The translations under genes were made by a program, and so were the position numbers. Below are positions 1 to 12,117 of a stretch of DNA of 64,000 nucleotides, one piece after another (position 1 is the first letter of the stretch; each line of letters opens with the position of its first letter). Below the pieces are notes generated by a model that was given only the letters and a program-made list of their open reading frames with translations, was not told where the DNA came from and ran no database searches. The DNA comes from Notamacropus eugenii (lineage: Eukaryota > Chordata > Mammalia > Diprotodontia > Macropodidae). The stretch lies in the NCBI RefSeq assembly GCF_028372415.1, contig NC_092872.1:280429206-280493205 (forward strand), given 5' to 3'.

Positions 1-297
1 TAATTTTTTTAGACATTTGGAGATAACTCCAAATCCCGTTTAAGGAAAACAATTTGAACAATTTCAAGCAGTCTCTCAGTGATTTCATAAAGAGGCCTGA
101 CAAGGAAAACACCACAGGTTTTTAGGGTTTTGAGGTTTTGGGTTGTTTCTGGGGCATTTGGAGAATGCAGGAGGAAACTAAGGGGACCTTCCAGCTGCTC
201 AGGGGTTCATGGCTTAGTGTGAAATACCAACCTGGATTGGCTAAAGTGGGAGCACATTCCAGGAAAATGTGGGAGGGATCATGGCAAAGCCACCTGA

Positions 298-298
<1 letters not shown>

Positions 299-346
<48 letters not shown>
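299..346. repeat. (TG)n microsatellite
   Basis: A pure TG dinucleotide run of about 24 units. Confidence 0.98.
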
Positions 347-347
<1 letters not shown>

Positions 348-439
348 CTGGCAAGGAGTGCTCCTCATAGTGGGTCACTTTAACATCCCTTCTTCCTTAG
401 GGGAGGTCACTATTTGGGGTTTTTGTAGTATCTCTCAGT

Positions 440-486
440 GCTTAGAACAGTTTGTGGAATACAGTAAGTGCTTAATAAATGCTTTT
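440..486 (+). repeat. LINE2/MIR-type 3' tail
   Basis: Contains 'cagtaagtgcttaataaatg', the typical end of L2/MIR-class elements. Short and diverged. Confidence 0.5.
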
Positions 487-804
487 TTTTTGTTTTCTTG
501 CTTACTCCATTCCCTTAGTGGGAATAAGAAAGAGTTTTAGTGAAAAAAAATCCACCTTCTGGGCCTGCCTTTGTCTTCTTTCTCTGGCTAAAACTAGGCT
601 CTGCACCAAAAGGGTTCTGCTGAAATGGGAAGACTGCCAGAATTGAAGTCGGAAGACTTGGATTGGAACAGAGAATCAGATTTAGAGCCAAAAAGGATCT
701 TAGAGGATGTGAAACCATATGCCCTCATTTTACAACTAAAAGGATGTGAAGCCCCAAGAGGGTTAAATGCCCCTAGGTGGCACATTGGATGGAACAGAGG
801 AAGA

Positions 805-975
805 TGAGTTCAGCTCTGGCCATGTGATGCTGGGTCTGCCTCAGTTTCTTCAACTATAAAATGGGACTAATAATCGTACCTCCCTCCCAGAGTTGTGAGC
901 ATCGAAATGAGACAATATTTCCACAGCCTTAGCACAGTGTTTGGCACACAGTAGGCACTTAAGGAACACTTGTTC
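805..975 (+). mobile_element. MIR-type SINE
   Basis: Shows the CORE-SINE order: 'cctcagtttcttcaactataaaatggg', then 'taataatcgtacctccc', 'gttgtgag', and the tail 'ggcacacagtaggcactt'. An old, diverged copy. Confidence 0.75.
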
Positions 976-1084
976 CTTTCCCTTTCCAAGTCAGACAAGT
1001 AGTGAGTAGAACCACAAGGCTTTGAACCCAGATGACCTCATTCCAAATTCCTGTTCTCCCAGTGTGCTATATAGGCCATTCCCT

Positions 1085-1195
1085 CAGTATGTGAGATCCT
1101 GGGCATGTCCCTCCCCATGCCTGGGTCTCTCTCTGTAAAAAGAGAAGGGTGGATCAGGTGAACTCCAGGGCCTTTCCAGTTTAAAATCTGTGCTC
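1085..1195 (+). mobile_element. MIR-type SINE fragment
   Basis: Shows 'gagatcctgggcatgtccct' and then 'ctctgtaaaaagagaaggg'. It ends in the variant tail 'aactccagggcctttccagt' seen repeatedly in this window. Confidence 0.6.
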
Positions 1196-1389
1196 CTGGG
1201 CCCCTAAACCAGTGATGTGAGGTAGACCCGGAGATTCCTAGACAAGAAGCAGATATTTGGGATTCATCTTCATGGTTTCCTCCATGAGAAGATTGTCATA
1301 AGAGAGAAAGACCCCAGAACCCTGTGGTTTGCTCCCTCATTGATTTCTTCCTAACAGAGAAGTTGCTCAGACTTTAAATGTCAGTTGGA

Positions 1390-1560
1390 TTTGGTTCAGT
1401 GGTTAGGACCCTGACCTGGGAATCAGATGTCCAGATTTTAAGTCCCAGCCTCCGTCAAATTTAGGTGACTTTGAACAATGTGCTCAGTTTCCTCCTTTGT
1501 AAAATAAGAGGAAGGGACCAGATGATGTGTAAGATCTCTTCTGGTTTTACTGTAATGGGT
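1390..1560 (+). mobile_element. MIR-type SINE
   Basis: The head 'ggttcagtggttaggaccct' is followed by 'ctcagtttcctcctttgtaaaataagagg' and the tail 'agatctcttctggtttta'. Confidence 0.7.
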
Positions 1561-3919
1561 CTCTAGGAACTGAGATCATGTGAAGAAAAAGTCTCCCATC
1601 AGCTTTTCCTTCGAACAGAAAAATCATCGGGGTGAGCCATCTGATGGATGCACAGTGAGCTCTCTGACTGGCTGGCAGAGCTCACTTCACTGGGCCAAGC
1701 CTGATCTTTGTCCTGGCCCAGAGAGTGCTCCATATTTGGGGTCAAACCCCCATTTTAGGAAGATGTGGCTAGAAACATTCTGCTCTTTCTTTTAAGCTGA
1801 AGACTAGTGGAAAGATTCCCAAGGGTTTGAGAAAGCCTGAAAGGGTCAATTAGTGAATAAAGGTGGGAAAAGTATCCCTCCACCCTCACTTCTAAACTGG
1901 GTGGAATATTGAAATAATCCCCCAGAAGAATGGAGGCAGATTCCCAGTAGGCCAGGTGAGTCACCAAGCAATTCTGAGGACTTAGATGCTTCTCAGTTTC
2001 CTACTCAGTGTGGGAAAAGGGTCAGCTGCCCCATAGGCCCTGGAGTCAATAGCCACTCAGTCTCTGGTCCAGTCCTGGCTATGGTGGTTGCTTTGGCATC
2101 AAAATGAAATCCACATTCCTTTCTGCTTAGTCCATCCAATCCAGCCCCACTCTACCCTTCCTGTTCTCTCCTCCATGTACTTCATGCTTCAGACAAACTG
2201 GATGACCCACACTGTCCCTTGTACATGCCCTCCTCCTCTCTGCCTCTTTCCCTTCTGTCAAACAGTGCGTGGAATGCCTCAAGCCATCCTTAAGGACTCT
2301 CAAATTTCCTTAGTGAAACTTTCTCAAATCTGCTACATGTAGTAGTGACCTTGATTGATTGGACCTTGGGGAAAATTCTATATATTTATAATAGTAGGGA
2401 TACATTCAATAAATCAATTAATCATCCTATCCCTTTTAAGAGTAATTAGCTTGGCAGGATGAGACTCCTTCTAGTTAAACAATCAAAAGATATTTTGATT
2501 AGGTGTAAAAAATCCTTGATCAATTTAGAAATCATCAGGAACAATTACAAGTAGATTCATATTGGTGAAAAGACTTGGTCATGCCCTGTGGGTTTTGTAT
2601 AAAATATCCAGACAATTCAAAACCTAATGACTCAAGTATCTAGTGGCAGAAAAAGCACCAAGCTCCTGAGAAATCTTTTCTTGTAGGAGAAGAAAGTGCC
2701 TTTGTTGAGGTTAGGGGTCTTGGGAGCCCAAAATACTGACACCCTGTGTCCTGCCCAAATGAATTCAACTCAAGCCTTCTTTTAGCCAAAGAGAAACAAA
2801 GTTTATTAAAGATCTGTCATATTGGATTGACTCTTAAGAAGCCTCACCATTCTTGATGCTTGTAGAATCCAAGATGTAGATTGAATCTGAGCACTTGGTG
2901 AAGGTGGGATGGATCTTACATAGAGAAAGACTGTGGGAGGAATCTAGCAGTGGTCTGGTAGTCTGGGAGGAGGGGTTTAGGGAGAGTCTTGAGGAGCAGT
3001 CTAAGGAGGATCTTGATGGGACTAGGGTGACTGGAGGTCAGACGCAAGAGAGTGGGATTTTGATGGGATCAAGGGTGGGAAGCAGCTGGAGGCTATCAGG
3101 AGGTAACAGAAAATGGAGGGTTAGGTTCTGTTAAGGATAATGAAGGTTTATGGCCTCAGGCAAATGCCAGATCAAGTGGGAAGGAGAGTTCAAGAGGGAT
3201 CCCGGAGCCTGTACCCCATCACCTTGACCTCAGCCTCTTCTTCCCCCTCCCCTCTTGGCTACACAATGACCTTGTGAACTTTGGAACATGAGTGGACTTT
3301 TCATCAGCATCCTAGCAGTGTCCCTGGGTCAGCCACATCTGGTGGGTTCATCTGCTTCAGGACAAGGAATAAGCTAAGTGTACTGAGGAAAGACTAACAA
3401 GACTTTATAAGGAAGGAAACATAAGTTATGCCGTGCTTAGGGAGAACTTTATGAGTATTCCTCCCATGGGGAAAAAGGACTTTTAGGAGGTAGTAGCTAT
3501 GAGTTACCCCTGCCACATGTGCTCTAAACAGGAGTCCCCTTTCTCTTGCACTCTGCATATGCTCTTAGGAAAGTATGACAGTTTTTTTTGGCAGGGGGAG
3601 GGTTTGTACACAACTGATCTTAGTATTCCACTTTAACCATTATATCACTCTTTTAAAAAGTCTAATTAAGTCTGGCTAACTAATGAATATCAGCTGATAA
3701 TCATGAAGGGAAGCATACCAATGGGGACTCAGGAGCTCAATCATTAGAAATACTCCACACCACACCATCCCTCAGAGATACCCTTATGTTCTTAGGAGAG
3801 TAGCCAGCCTGAGTGGAACCAGTTTGCCAGTGGGTGTGGGAATTATGCGTGAGCCTAGATTATGTATGCACTACAAATGGATCAAATAATATTATGCCTT
3901 GTGTAATCAGTGCTTGTAT

Positions 3920-3990
3920 CTTGTTTCCTAGACTGTACACAGTGTCTGGCACATAATAGGCACTTAATGAATGTCTGTTGATTGATGTCC
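3920..3990 (+). mobile_element. LINE2-type 3' end
   Basis: 'ctggcacataataggcactt' followed by 'aatgaatgtctgttgattga' is the 3' end of an L2/CR1-class LINE. Confidence 0.65.
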
Positions 3991-4109
3991 ACAAGGGTAG
4001 GGTCTATATGTCATCCAGTCCTATAACCTGTGACTCTTGGTGAATAAACTTTATAAATGCCCCTGAGCTCAGAACTGACTGGAATTGAGATTTTGTCAGT
4101 ATAGGAAAT

Positions 4110-4340
4110 TCCAAGGAAGGAAACTCTCTACCAAGGCAGTTGAGCACCTCCTCTGCAATTCATTTTGAGAGCTCCTAGGGGACACTGAGAGGTTAACTGA
4201 CGTGTTCAGAGTCATGAAGTCTTACTCGACCCCAGGTCTTTCTGACCCTGAGGCTGGTTCACTATCCACTGTACCATGCTGCCCCTCAGCTCTGGTGAGT
4301 GCACACAGTAGGTATTTAATAAATGTTTATCTAGTTGAGA
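4110..4340 (-). mobile_element. SINE, reverse orientation, plus short L2-type tail
   Basis: The region 4110-4275 reads on the minus strand as a CORE/tRNA-SINE: reversed 'ggggcagcatggtacagtgg' head and 'gacctgggg' box. The stretch 4290-4340 is a + strand tail, 'cacacagtaggtatttaata'. Confidence 0.6.
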
Positions 4341-4429
4341 CATTTTGCAGGTGGCTTCAGTGACCAAGGGATTATACAGAAAGCTCATGGTGTTGCAAAC
4401 CTAGAGATGGATCTTAAAATTTAAAATTA

Positions 4430-4720
4430 GATGGAGCATTAGAAGTCCTCTCTTCTAGTCCCCTCATTTTACAGAAGGGAAAAAGCTAAAGGGCAAAGTC
4501 GAGGTCAGGATTACAATTATTACAATTACCCAGGGAGTAAGTGTCAGAGAAAGGCTTTAAATCTAGCCACTAACACTCAACATTTAATCCCTCCTTTTAC
4601 AGATGAGGAAACTAAGACCTCTCAAGAGAGAAGAAGTGACTCTCGCCCATAGTAGCCAGGATCTGAACTCAGGACCTCTAACTCTGAAGCCAGGGCTTTT
4701 CTCACCATGCTATGGTCTAT
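4430..4720 (-). mobile_element. Two tandem reverse MIR-type SINEs
   Basis: Both 'cctcattttacagaaggg' and 'ccttttacagatgaggaaac' occur. Each is followed by reversed CORE boxes and 'gatctgaactcaggacctct'. They are two diverged copies side by side. Confidence 0.7.
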
Positions 4721-5159
4721 CCTTTGGTCCCCAGCTCCCTCGTTGGGTTAATCTGCTTGAGATGGGCACTCAGAAGGTGAGCTGGAATTGGTGGCTGCTC
4801 CTTTTGCCAGATGATCTCAGACGAGGCTATTTTGAGAAAGCTTTCCTGACTTATTTTAGGGAAATCATTGCTAAGAAGTCTGAGATAAGATCAGCTCTTT
4901 GGGTGGCAGACTTCCTGCAGCACATTTCTGGGCTGGGGTTGGACCATTCTTGGCATTAGGGGCCTCCCTAAACAGAGTTGCTCTCCCAGGCCTGGGGGTG
5001 GGGGTGATCTAGGAACCTCTGTGTTGGTAGAAGAGTAGTGGACCAGATGGTTCTGAGCATGAGGTCTTTTCAGTTCTTGATCCAATTCAATCCATTCCAA
5101 ACAAATGTTGATCAAACTTTTATTGAGGCAGTTTGATGACCCACTGGACAGTGTTGGAC

Positions 5160-5280
5160 ACAAGACTCGATTTCAAATCTTTTCTCACTCTCTAGCTGTG
5201 TGACGACCTGGCCCAATAACTACACCTCTCTCTGCCTCAGCATCCTCTGTGACATGGGCATGATAACATTCTAACAGAGG
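5160..5280 (+). mobile_element. MIR-type SINE fragment
   Basis: Contains 'ctctagctgtgtgacgacct' and 'tgcctcagcatcctctgtga', the CORE region of a MIR. Confidence 0.65.
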
Positions 5281-5654
5281 GAATGACAGGCTGTGTGCCC
5301 ACCGACGTCCTAGAGATGGTAAGAGGAAAGTGAAGACAGGTCCCTGGGATCAAGCTCAGAGAAGACAGGAAGAAAAGTCATTCGGGGTGGGTAGACACAG
5401 ATGGGCTGCACTCTGCACCATTGAAGGGACTGCTCCCATGGAAAGGATCAGAGAGTCAATGAAACATCTGAGAACACCGTCACCTTGCTGCTTTCAATCT
5501 CAATTTCCACTCATTTTATTTTTATTCTTAATTTTTAATTTTTTCCCTTATTATGAATTTCATGGGTTTCTATGAACTTTAAAGGGGCATTTTTCTTTCC
5601 TTTTTTTTTTTCTTTACTGAGTCTGGCACCTTTGTGAGGCCCCTGGGTAATTCA

Positions 5655-5835
5655 GGAGGAGACTGCAGAGCTAAAGAGGAATTTAGAAGTCATTACATTC
5701 ATTTGGAAACAGAGGCCAAAGAGTGGAAAGGTGTTTACCAGGGTCAAACAGCTAATAAGAGAGGTGGGATTAAATTTAGATGTTCCTGCCTCTATGGGCA
5801 GAGCTCTGTCCATTACACTGACTAGCTGCCTCTAT
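5655..5835 (-). mobile_element. MIR-type SINE, reverse
   Basis: Reverse-strand CORE features: 'gaaacagaggccaaagag', 'ggtcaaacagctaataagag' and 'tccattacactgactagctg'. Confidence 0.65.
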
Positions 5836-5894
5836 GGTCCCTTGATCATTTTTTGAATGCTGTTGGACTCTCTGACATTGGTCCCTTCTGTCTT

Positions 5895-6090
5895 TTTGGT
5901 TTGTTTGTTTGTTTAGTCTTGGATAACTCTTCATAACCTCATTTGGGGTTTTCTTAGCAAAGATACCAGAGTGGTTTGCCACTTCCTTCTCCAGCTTATT
6001 TTAAATGTCTGAGGCTGAATTTGAACTCAGGTCTTCCTGACTTCAAGCCCAGTGCTTTATCCACTGTATCACTTAGCAGCCCCTCTTCTG
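5895..6090 (-). mobile_element. Marsupial tRNA-derived SINE, reverse
   Basis: Reads as 'tttagtcttggataactctt', 'catttggggttttcttagca', 'gccacttccttctccagctt' and then 'gaactcaggtcttcctgact', finishing in the reversed head. This matches the tail and body of the abundant marsupial SINE that also sits at 10985 (+), 26124 (+), 36538 (-) and 42745 (+). Confidence 0.8.
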
Positions 6091-6180
6091 TCTAACCGTC
6101 AATGATTCTTTGAAGATAGGAGTACATAGTGACCATCAGTTAACTCTGTCGCCCATTCCAGTTCCAAAAAACCTGACACC

Positions 6181-6235
6181 ACCTCCCCCACCACTCCTCC
6201 CCCTCCCCCCCTCTCCCCCCCCCCCCCCCCCCCCG
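6181..6235. repeat. Poly-C tract
   Basis: C-rich run with an uninterrupted stretch of 20 C at 6215-6234. The minus strand is a potential G-quadruplex. Confidence 0.95.
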
Positions 6236-7830
6236 CTCCAAATCAGGGGCATAGTTTCTCCTGAGCTCCACATTCCCTAGCCCTACAGCCCAAGCAGGCA
6301 TGGGGTGCATCCCATCTTCTACCAGTGAATAGCTGAGAGCTACCCCAGCCATCATCCCATCAGCACGTGGCTGGCCAGCTAATTTCCCAGGCCTGATAGG
6401 GAATCCCATGCAGCCTCCCGTCCCAGGAGAAGCATACAAGGACCAGCTGGGGTGACAGTGCAGCAGAAGCAGCCTATCAACGTGGGTCTAGGCTGGTACC
6501 AGAACCAACCGTTTCCTGTTAAGACTCCATGACTCTGGAGCTTTCCTTCCCACCTTGTGACGACGTGAGCCACAGCTTGGGGACAGTGAGGCCTGAAGAA
6601 TGCTTTCTGTGGATTCCGTGGACATATTTGTCCATGTCTGGCTTTTCTGGGACAGAAGGGCAGTGTCTGGAAGCTGCTCCGGGCTTCCTGCAGAGGCTGG
6701 GGTGAAGGCAATCCCTGCAGCCCCGAAGTCAAAATACCTCTCCCAAGTCCCTTGACTTTATAAGGACAAACAGCTTCTGATGCAGCCAAGAGCCTTCCGG
6801 CTGCTTGCTCCCTGGCTGCCCTGGAATGAGCCTCAGCTAAAAATGACTCAGGCTCCTTTGGACCGAAGGGTTTTTTTCTACTCATAACAAGTCAGTGAAT
6901 GTCATCGTTCTTCTGTCTGTTGCCCAGATCCACTGATGATTTTAAAAGTGACTTTTCTCTAACTCTCAGAGATTGTAGGGAGGACAAAACAGCACCGAAT
7001 ATAATGAGAGCTTTTACTATTTTATGATACGTCATTACCCAATTATACGATGAAAATCCCATTGACATTCCCTGTTGTCTGAGTCAGGCAGTTGAGGGTT
7101 CTGAACCCTGCAAAAGCTAGCTGGTGGAGACTTACAAATTACATACATTGGGGAGAGTTTGGGGAGGAGCCGTGGGGTGGCCACTACCCTGTTTGGGGCT
7201 GTTTCCCTATTTCAAAAATGAGTGGACTGGGCAAGATGAAGTCAGAGACACCTTTCTAACTTTCTGATAGTCTTTGAACATGTGTATTTAGCTGGGACAT
7301 GGGGAGGAACTCTCAATTAACTGGGTCACCTTGAAGATAGTAGGAAAGACCTAAGATAGGTCACTCCTTTTTACAGACTGGCTATTACTCAAGACTAAAT
7401 AACAAGCTTAGAATGAAGGCTTCTGGTTGCTGAGTGAAAAGGAAACACAGTCCTAAAAAAAGTCCCAAAAGATTAAAATAGATTTCTGAAATGCTCCATG
7501 TCCCCCCTTCCCTCCCATACAAGTCTTTTGCTCCATCTTTGGACTTTGCATTCTGTCCTTTCTTTTTTAATGCAAGCAGATAGGAAGAGTTTTGCCTTCA
7601 GATGCATTTTCCATAGAGGCAAGCTTTCACCAAATCTGATTCCTTACTTTGTTCTTTTTTTTAAAGGGTTTATTGATATCTCTTTTTTATATCTCCCATA
7701 TTTCCAACTCTCTCTCCCTCTTCCCCCTCCCTTCTCTCTCTTTTCTCTCGTGTGCAGAGAGAGAGAACCATCTTTCATAGTAAGATGGTAGCCAAAGAAC
7801 CATCCTTATATCAAAGAGTAGATAGATACA

Positions 7831-7846
7831 GTGAGAGAGAGAGAGT

Positions 7847-7882
<36 letters not shown>
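7831..7882. repeat. (GA)n microsatellite
   Basis: A GAGA run with a few GAGT interruptions, followed by short GATA-like units. It directly precedes a dispersed repeat beginning at 7918. Confidence 0.95.
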
Positions 7883-7887
<5 letters not shown>

Positions 7888-7917
7888 GGTAGAATGATAG
7901 ATAGAAAGGTAGGATGG

Positions 7918-8345
7918 ACAAAGCATTTATTACGTGCTTACTATATGCCAGGCATTGTGCTAAGCACTAGAATTACAAATACAAGCAAAAAAGAGACTTT
8001 CTGTCCCCTAAGGGAGCTTATGTTCTAATAAACAAGATAAAAGAGAGGAGAAATGGGAAGAAAGAATTACCAGGGCAGGGTCAAAATAGACAAGTCTGAA
8101 AAGTCAGGAGAGAAGTGATCATGGACAGTCTGGGCTCTTCAACGCACAGTGATCATAGGCAGGAATACACCAAGCAGAGAAGGGCCTGCATGGGCGACCA
8201 GCCTTGGCTAAGATGGGGGGACAGGACAGGAAACACTGGGGACTGCCAGTGAGTCTGAAAGGTAGAGCCCAGAAAGGGAACTGGTGAGACTGGGATGGAG
8301 GTGCTGGAGGAGTGTGAATTTAACCCTAAATGAGTAGGGAATGGG
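7918..8345 (+). mobile_element. Ancient dispersed repeat ('tgtgccaggcattgtgctaa' family)
   Basis: Begins with 'gcatttattacgtgcttact' and 'gccaggcattgtgctaagca', then 'agggagcttatgttctaata'. It continues with the body found in longer copies at 25995, 38180 and 56245. I cannot name the family; it behaves as an old interspersed element. Confidence 0.6.
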
Positions 8346-8819
8346 ATGGGGGTATGGGGCTGGGAGGATGAAACTTGCTCCTCTGAATCCCGAATTTGGT
8401 TACATAATTCAGGACACTAGATACATCCAGGGATTCCACACTGGGGTGGTTTCCAGAGCCCACTGAATGCTGACCCCATGTCTTTCGGTCATGCAAACAG
8501 CTTTCCATACTGTCTTCTGGAAGGCTCATCGTTCTCATCAGAACAAAAAGAAACAGGCTTCTACTGAGATCATGATGGATTTAAGTTCTGCTAAAGAGGA
8601 AATGACCGATCATGGGTGTGGTGAGACCCTGGAGGAGGTGATTGAGGACAGCAGTCAAGTCTTCGTCAAAATCACATACCTTCGCTTTAGGCCTTGGGTT
8701 GAGCGTCACAGTGGATGTTCTCCTGGCAGAAAACTTTCACCATTTTCTGGTCCTTCAATTAATCCTTCTATGGAGGTGACATGAAATACAGGAAGAAGCA
8801 AAGGAGTGAACCTGGCTAT

Positions 8820-8965
8820 CTGTTTCCTAATTGTGTGACCTTGTCCAATTCATTTCACTTCTCTGCGTTTCAGGAAAGGCCTCCAGGGCCTTTTTCCTCA
8901 TCTGTAAAATAAGGAGTTTGGACAAGATGCCTTCTAAAGCCCCTTCAAGTTTTAAATCTGTGAAG
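8820..8965 (+). mobile_element. MIR-type SINE
   Basis: 'ttgtgtgaccttgtccaatt' and 'cctcatctgtaaaataagga' with the tail 'cccttcaagttttaaatctg'. Confidence 0.75.
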
Positions 8966-9139
8966 CCAATGATCTCATGGCCCGGTTTTGGTTTTTAGTT
9001 TCCTCCTCCATGAATGAGGGGGTGACCTAGAGGATTCCAAGAAAGGTCCCAGCTCAACCCTTGACCTATGATCCTTTGTATCCAGCAGTGTGCTATAGCC
9101 ACCAGACCTGGGTCTAAGAGGAGTGAGAAGACAGAAGCA

Positions 9140-9275
9140 CTCAGAGTCAGAATAGTCCTGTTTCCAAACCCCACTGTGAGTGCTTGCTAGCTCTATGACC
9201 ATGGGCAAATAATGTCACCTCTGCACCTTCATCTGTAAAATGGAATAATGTTTATAGTGTTTTATGAACCTTGAA
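9140..9275 (+). mobile_element. MIR-type SINE
   Basis: 'gctagctctatgaccatggg' is followed by 'cttcatctgtaaaatggaat'. Confidence 0.7.
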
Positions 9276-9574
9276 TTGCTGAAAGTAGATCAGGAAACAT
9301 CAGAACCCAGGCCTGTGGCAGCAAAAATGAGTTAATCCCAACAGTCCCACTGACACTGACTCATGTTTTAGTGGGGAAAGACAGACTAGAGCTGAACAAT
9401 GTGTGCAGAAGCTGAAAGGTGTAGGTTAATACTCCTGAGGCCAGACATGTTACTTGTGACTGACCCTTAAAACAAAGAAGAGTTTTGTGAAAACAGAGGT
9501 AGAAAATCCACAGATGTCACCATTGCCCAGGGGTATTCAGGCTCCTCTGGTTCCTGAGGCAAGACAAAAATGAT

Positions 9575-9660
9575 CCATTATCCAATCAATAAGTGTTTAT
9601 GAAGCATCTACTATGTGCAAGTCTGTGCTAGGTTTTGGGGACATAAAGTGTTGAAGTAGT
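9575..9660 (+). mobile_element. Dispersed repeat 5' part
   Basis: 'ccaatcaataagtgtttatg' then 'catctactatgtgcaagtct': the opening of the family described at 7918. Confidence 0.6.
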
Positions 9661-9959
9661 CACCAAAGTGGCTCCAGACCAAGCTCATGTTTCATTTTAT
9701 CCAAGTCTCCAGTTAATTTGGCTACTCATCATGATCTTCATTGGGTACTGAGGAATGCCAAGGGACATATCCTTCCCATTTCTTTCATTTAGCTTTGTGG
9801 AGCTGTAGGACACTCAGGCAGGTGCACAGAGAGCAGTCACTGCAGCGCTGGCCCCTCATGGTTTGACTGACATCGACAGCTCTGGTCTTAAAGGGCACGT
9901 ACAATCATCCCAAGGGGAGGCCATGTAACATATTGGAAAGAGTCCTGGATCTGAACGGG

Positions 9960-10080
9960 ATCTTCAAGATCACTTTGTCTAGCCTTCTCATTTTACATAT
10001 GGGGAAAATGAGGCCAAGGGAGGGGAAAGGGCTTGCCTAAATCGATTCAGCTGGGAAAGAGCAGAGCTAATATTCCTTTG
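9960..10080 (-). mobile_element. MIR-type SINE, reverse
   Basis: 'ctcattttacatatggggaa' and 'gggcttgcctaaatcgattc' are reversed CORE boxes. Confidence 0.65.
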
Positions 10081-10984
10081 TGTGGATGGGAGCAATGAAC
10101 TGATGGGAAATGACAGTTTTAGTCATTCCACTGTGTGGAGATGGGCAAGGCAGAAAGAAAAACGAGACAATTCTCTCCTCCCCCCAGGTATGCCCTAAGT
10201 TATTTGTGACAGGAAGTGGCCTTGACATAGGACTTACTGTACAATGTGTAGCTGGATGACTAGTCCATGGAGCTGGACCCTAAAGATGAGCAATGAGCTG
10301 GGTCAAGAACTGCAGAAGAAGATGATCACAGAATTCATTGCATTTGGGAGCTTGGTCAATTCAACACAAACATGAAGTTTGTTTGTTTTTTTAACACAGA
10401 TGTTCTCGTGGTAATGCTTTATGCTCAGAAACCTGGGGGTAAAGTCTCCAATAAATCAGGATGGCAGGTGTCTCAAAGGTCAATGGAGAGACTCATGGTG
10501 GGTACCAGCAGTCCACTTTCATTGATGAGCCAAGAGTAAGGAGTGGCATCAGGGAAGTGAGAATGGACAGAACACATATTTCACCTTTCCTCATGAAGTA
10601 CAAAATGCTTAGGGAAGGACCCCCAGGGCATTGGGCAGATATTCTTGGGGTCTCTATGGGAGAAGATGAACAAAGATCACATGGGTGGAAAAGTCAGGTA
10701 AGGGCTGCTATGTGAACTAAAGGAGGGAGTCTGCACGTTAAAGAGTTTTCCGATCTATCCATTGAAGATTTGAAGGATCCTTCTGGTGATGCTCTCTAGT
10801 CAGTGACTCATGAATCATCACAATCTCCAAAGAATCCAATGGTCCATGACCCTCAGGATGGGATCCTTCCAACTCAAGGAGATGGTGGCTTAGAGAAGGA
10901 TTTGGGCAGCAGGGAATAGACAAAGACAAATACATTATTAAGGGAATGTACATCTACATTGATATCTACCTATATATATGTGCA

Positions 10985-11240
10985 TTTGGACAGCTTGGTG
11001 GTGCAACGGACTGAACCTGAAGTCAAGAGGATTTGAATTCAAATCCAGTCTCAGCTACTTACTAGCTGTCCAATCCTGGGCAAATCACTCAATCCTGTTT
11101 GCCTGTCTCATCATCTATAAAATGAGTTGGAGAAGGAAATAGCAAACCACCCTCCCCCCGCCCCAGCATCTTTGCCAGAAAAACTCCAAATGAGATTCCA
11201 GAGAATAACCAAAAATGACTCAACAATGAACATCCCTACA
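10985..11240 (+). mobile_element. Marsupial tRNA-derived SINE
   Basis: Near full-length: head 'cagcttggtggtgcaacgga', 'gaattcaaatccagtctcag', 'cctgggcaaatcactcaatc', 'gagttggagaaggaaatagc', a C-rich insertion, 'catctttgccagaaaaactc' and an end 'gactcaacaatgaac'. Confidence 0.85.
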
Positions 11241-11699
11241 TGATGGCAAAGGAGACAAAGCTGAGGGCCTCCCACTGAGAAGGCTGGATTTGCCAGTTGG
11301 TCTAGTTTAGGCTCACTCCCCAGAGAGGCTGGAGAGCATAAAAGGAAAGGACAATAGTTTTGCCAAAAAGGAGAAATCTTCAGGTGCTCTCAGACTCTTT
11401 GACTCAGTTCTCAGCTCAGACAGTTTGATGCATGACCCCCTCCCTTTTTCCTCTCCCCCCAAGGCTAGGGAAGCTGCTCCACTTTGAGCTGTACCCTCAG
11501 GAAAAAAGGTGTGCTGTGGAAGAGGGGGTGGTTACAGCAAAAATGTCAATAGTAATAATAGCAAGTGTCAGTCAACACTCATTTATTCAGTTTTGCACTA
11601 AGAAATCATATAGTAAATGGTATAGGCTATGTCTTTTGATTCATGCATAAATTAGATTTAAGTGAGGTAGAGTTGCACAAAGTTGTCAGCCTCACTCTC

Positions 11700-12115
11700 T
11701 CCTCCAGAGTCATCATAGTCCAGGGGCAGGACAGAGTCAAGATGGCTGGCAATGGCTCAGGATGTAGTGGATGACCTTGGCACCTTCCGTTTCTAACCAA
11801 GCTCTAAGCGCTCCACATTGCCTGCTTCAACTGCCTTCATGACCATTGCAACAAATTGTTCTCATCCTCCCATTCCACCAGGGGAAGTCTTCACATGCTT
11901 GGAGTAGACACTCCTTAACTCACCAATGGGTTTGAGACCCCTTGGTTACCCTCAACCTGGTTTGGCCTGTGTGCCTAAATGGTTTACCAGGGTGTGGCCG
12001 CTGCCTATGCTGCAGCTTCTTGGAGCCACAGGTGAGAGTTGGGTGGAACAGGTGAACACCAAAAGGTGGAAAGAGCCCCGAAAAGGGCTCAGCAGCCATC
12101 ACACCAAAAGTAATG
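11700..12115. other. Unassigned segment joined to a LINE fragment
   Basis: A moderately GC-rich segment with no open frame of note. It directly abuts the LINE open reading frame at 12118. It may be part of the same transposed unit or a separate old insertion. I do not recognise it. Confidence 0.35.
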
Positions 12116-12117
12116 GT

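Noticed and set aside
2690-3480. Possible fossil LTR
   Set aside because: A 'tttattaaag' motif and a change of texture suggested an LTR, but I found no terminal repeats, no target duplication and no retroviral coding remnants.
6379-6885. 168-codon minus-strand frame
   Set aside because: The longest frame outside repeats, but it has no recognisable domain, no flanking splice signals that stand out and an unremarkable composition. I treat it as chance.
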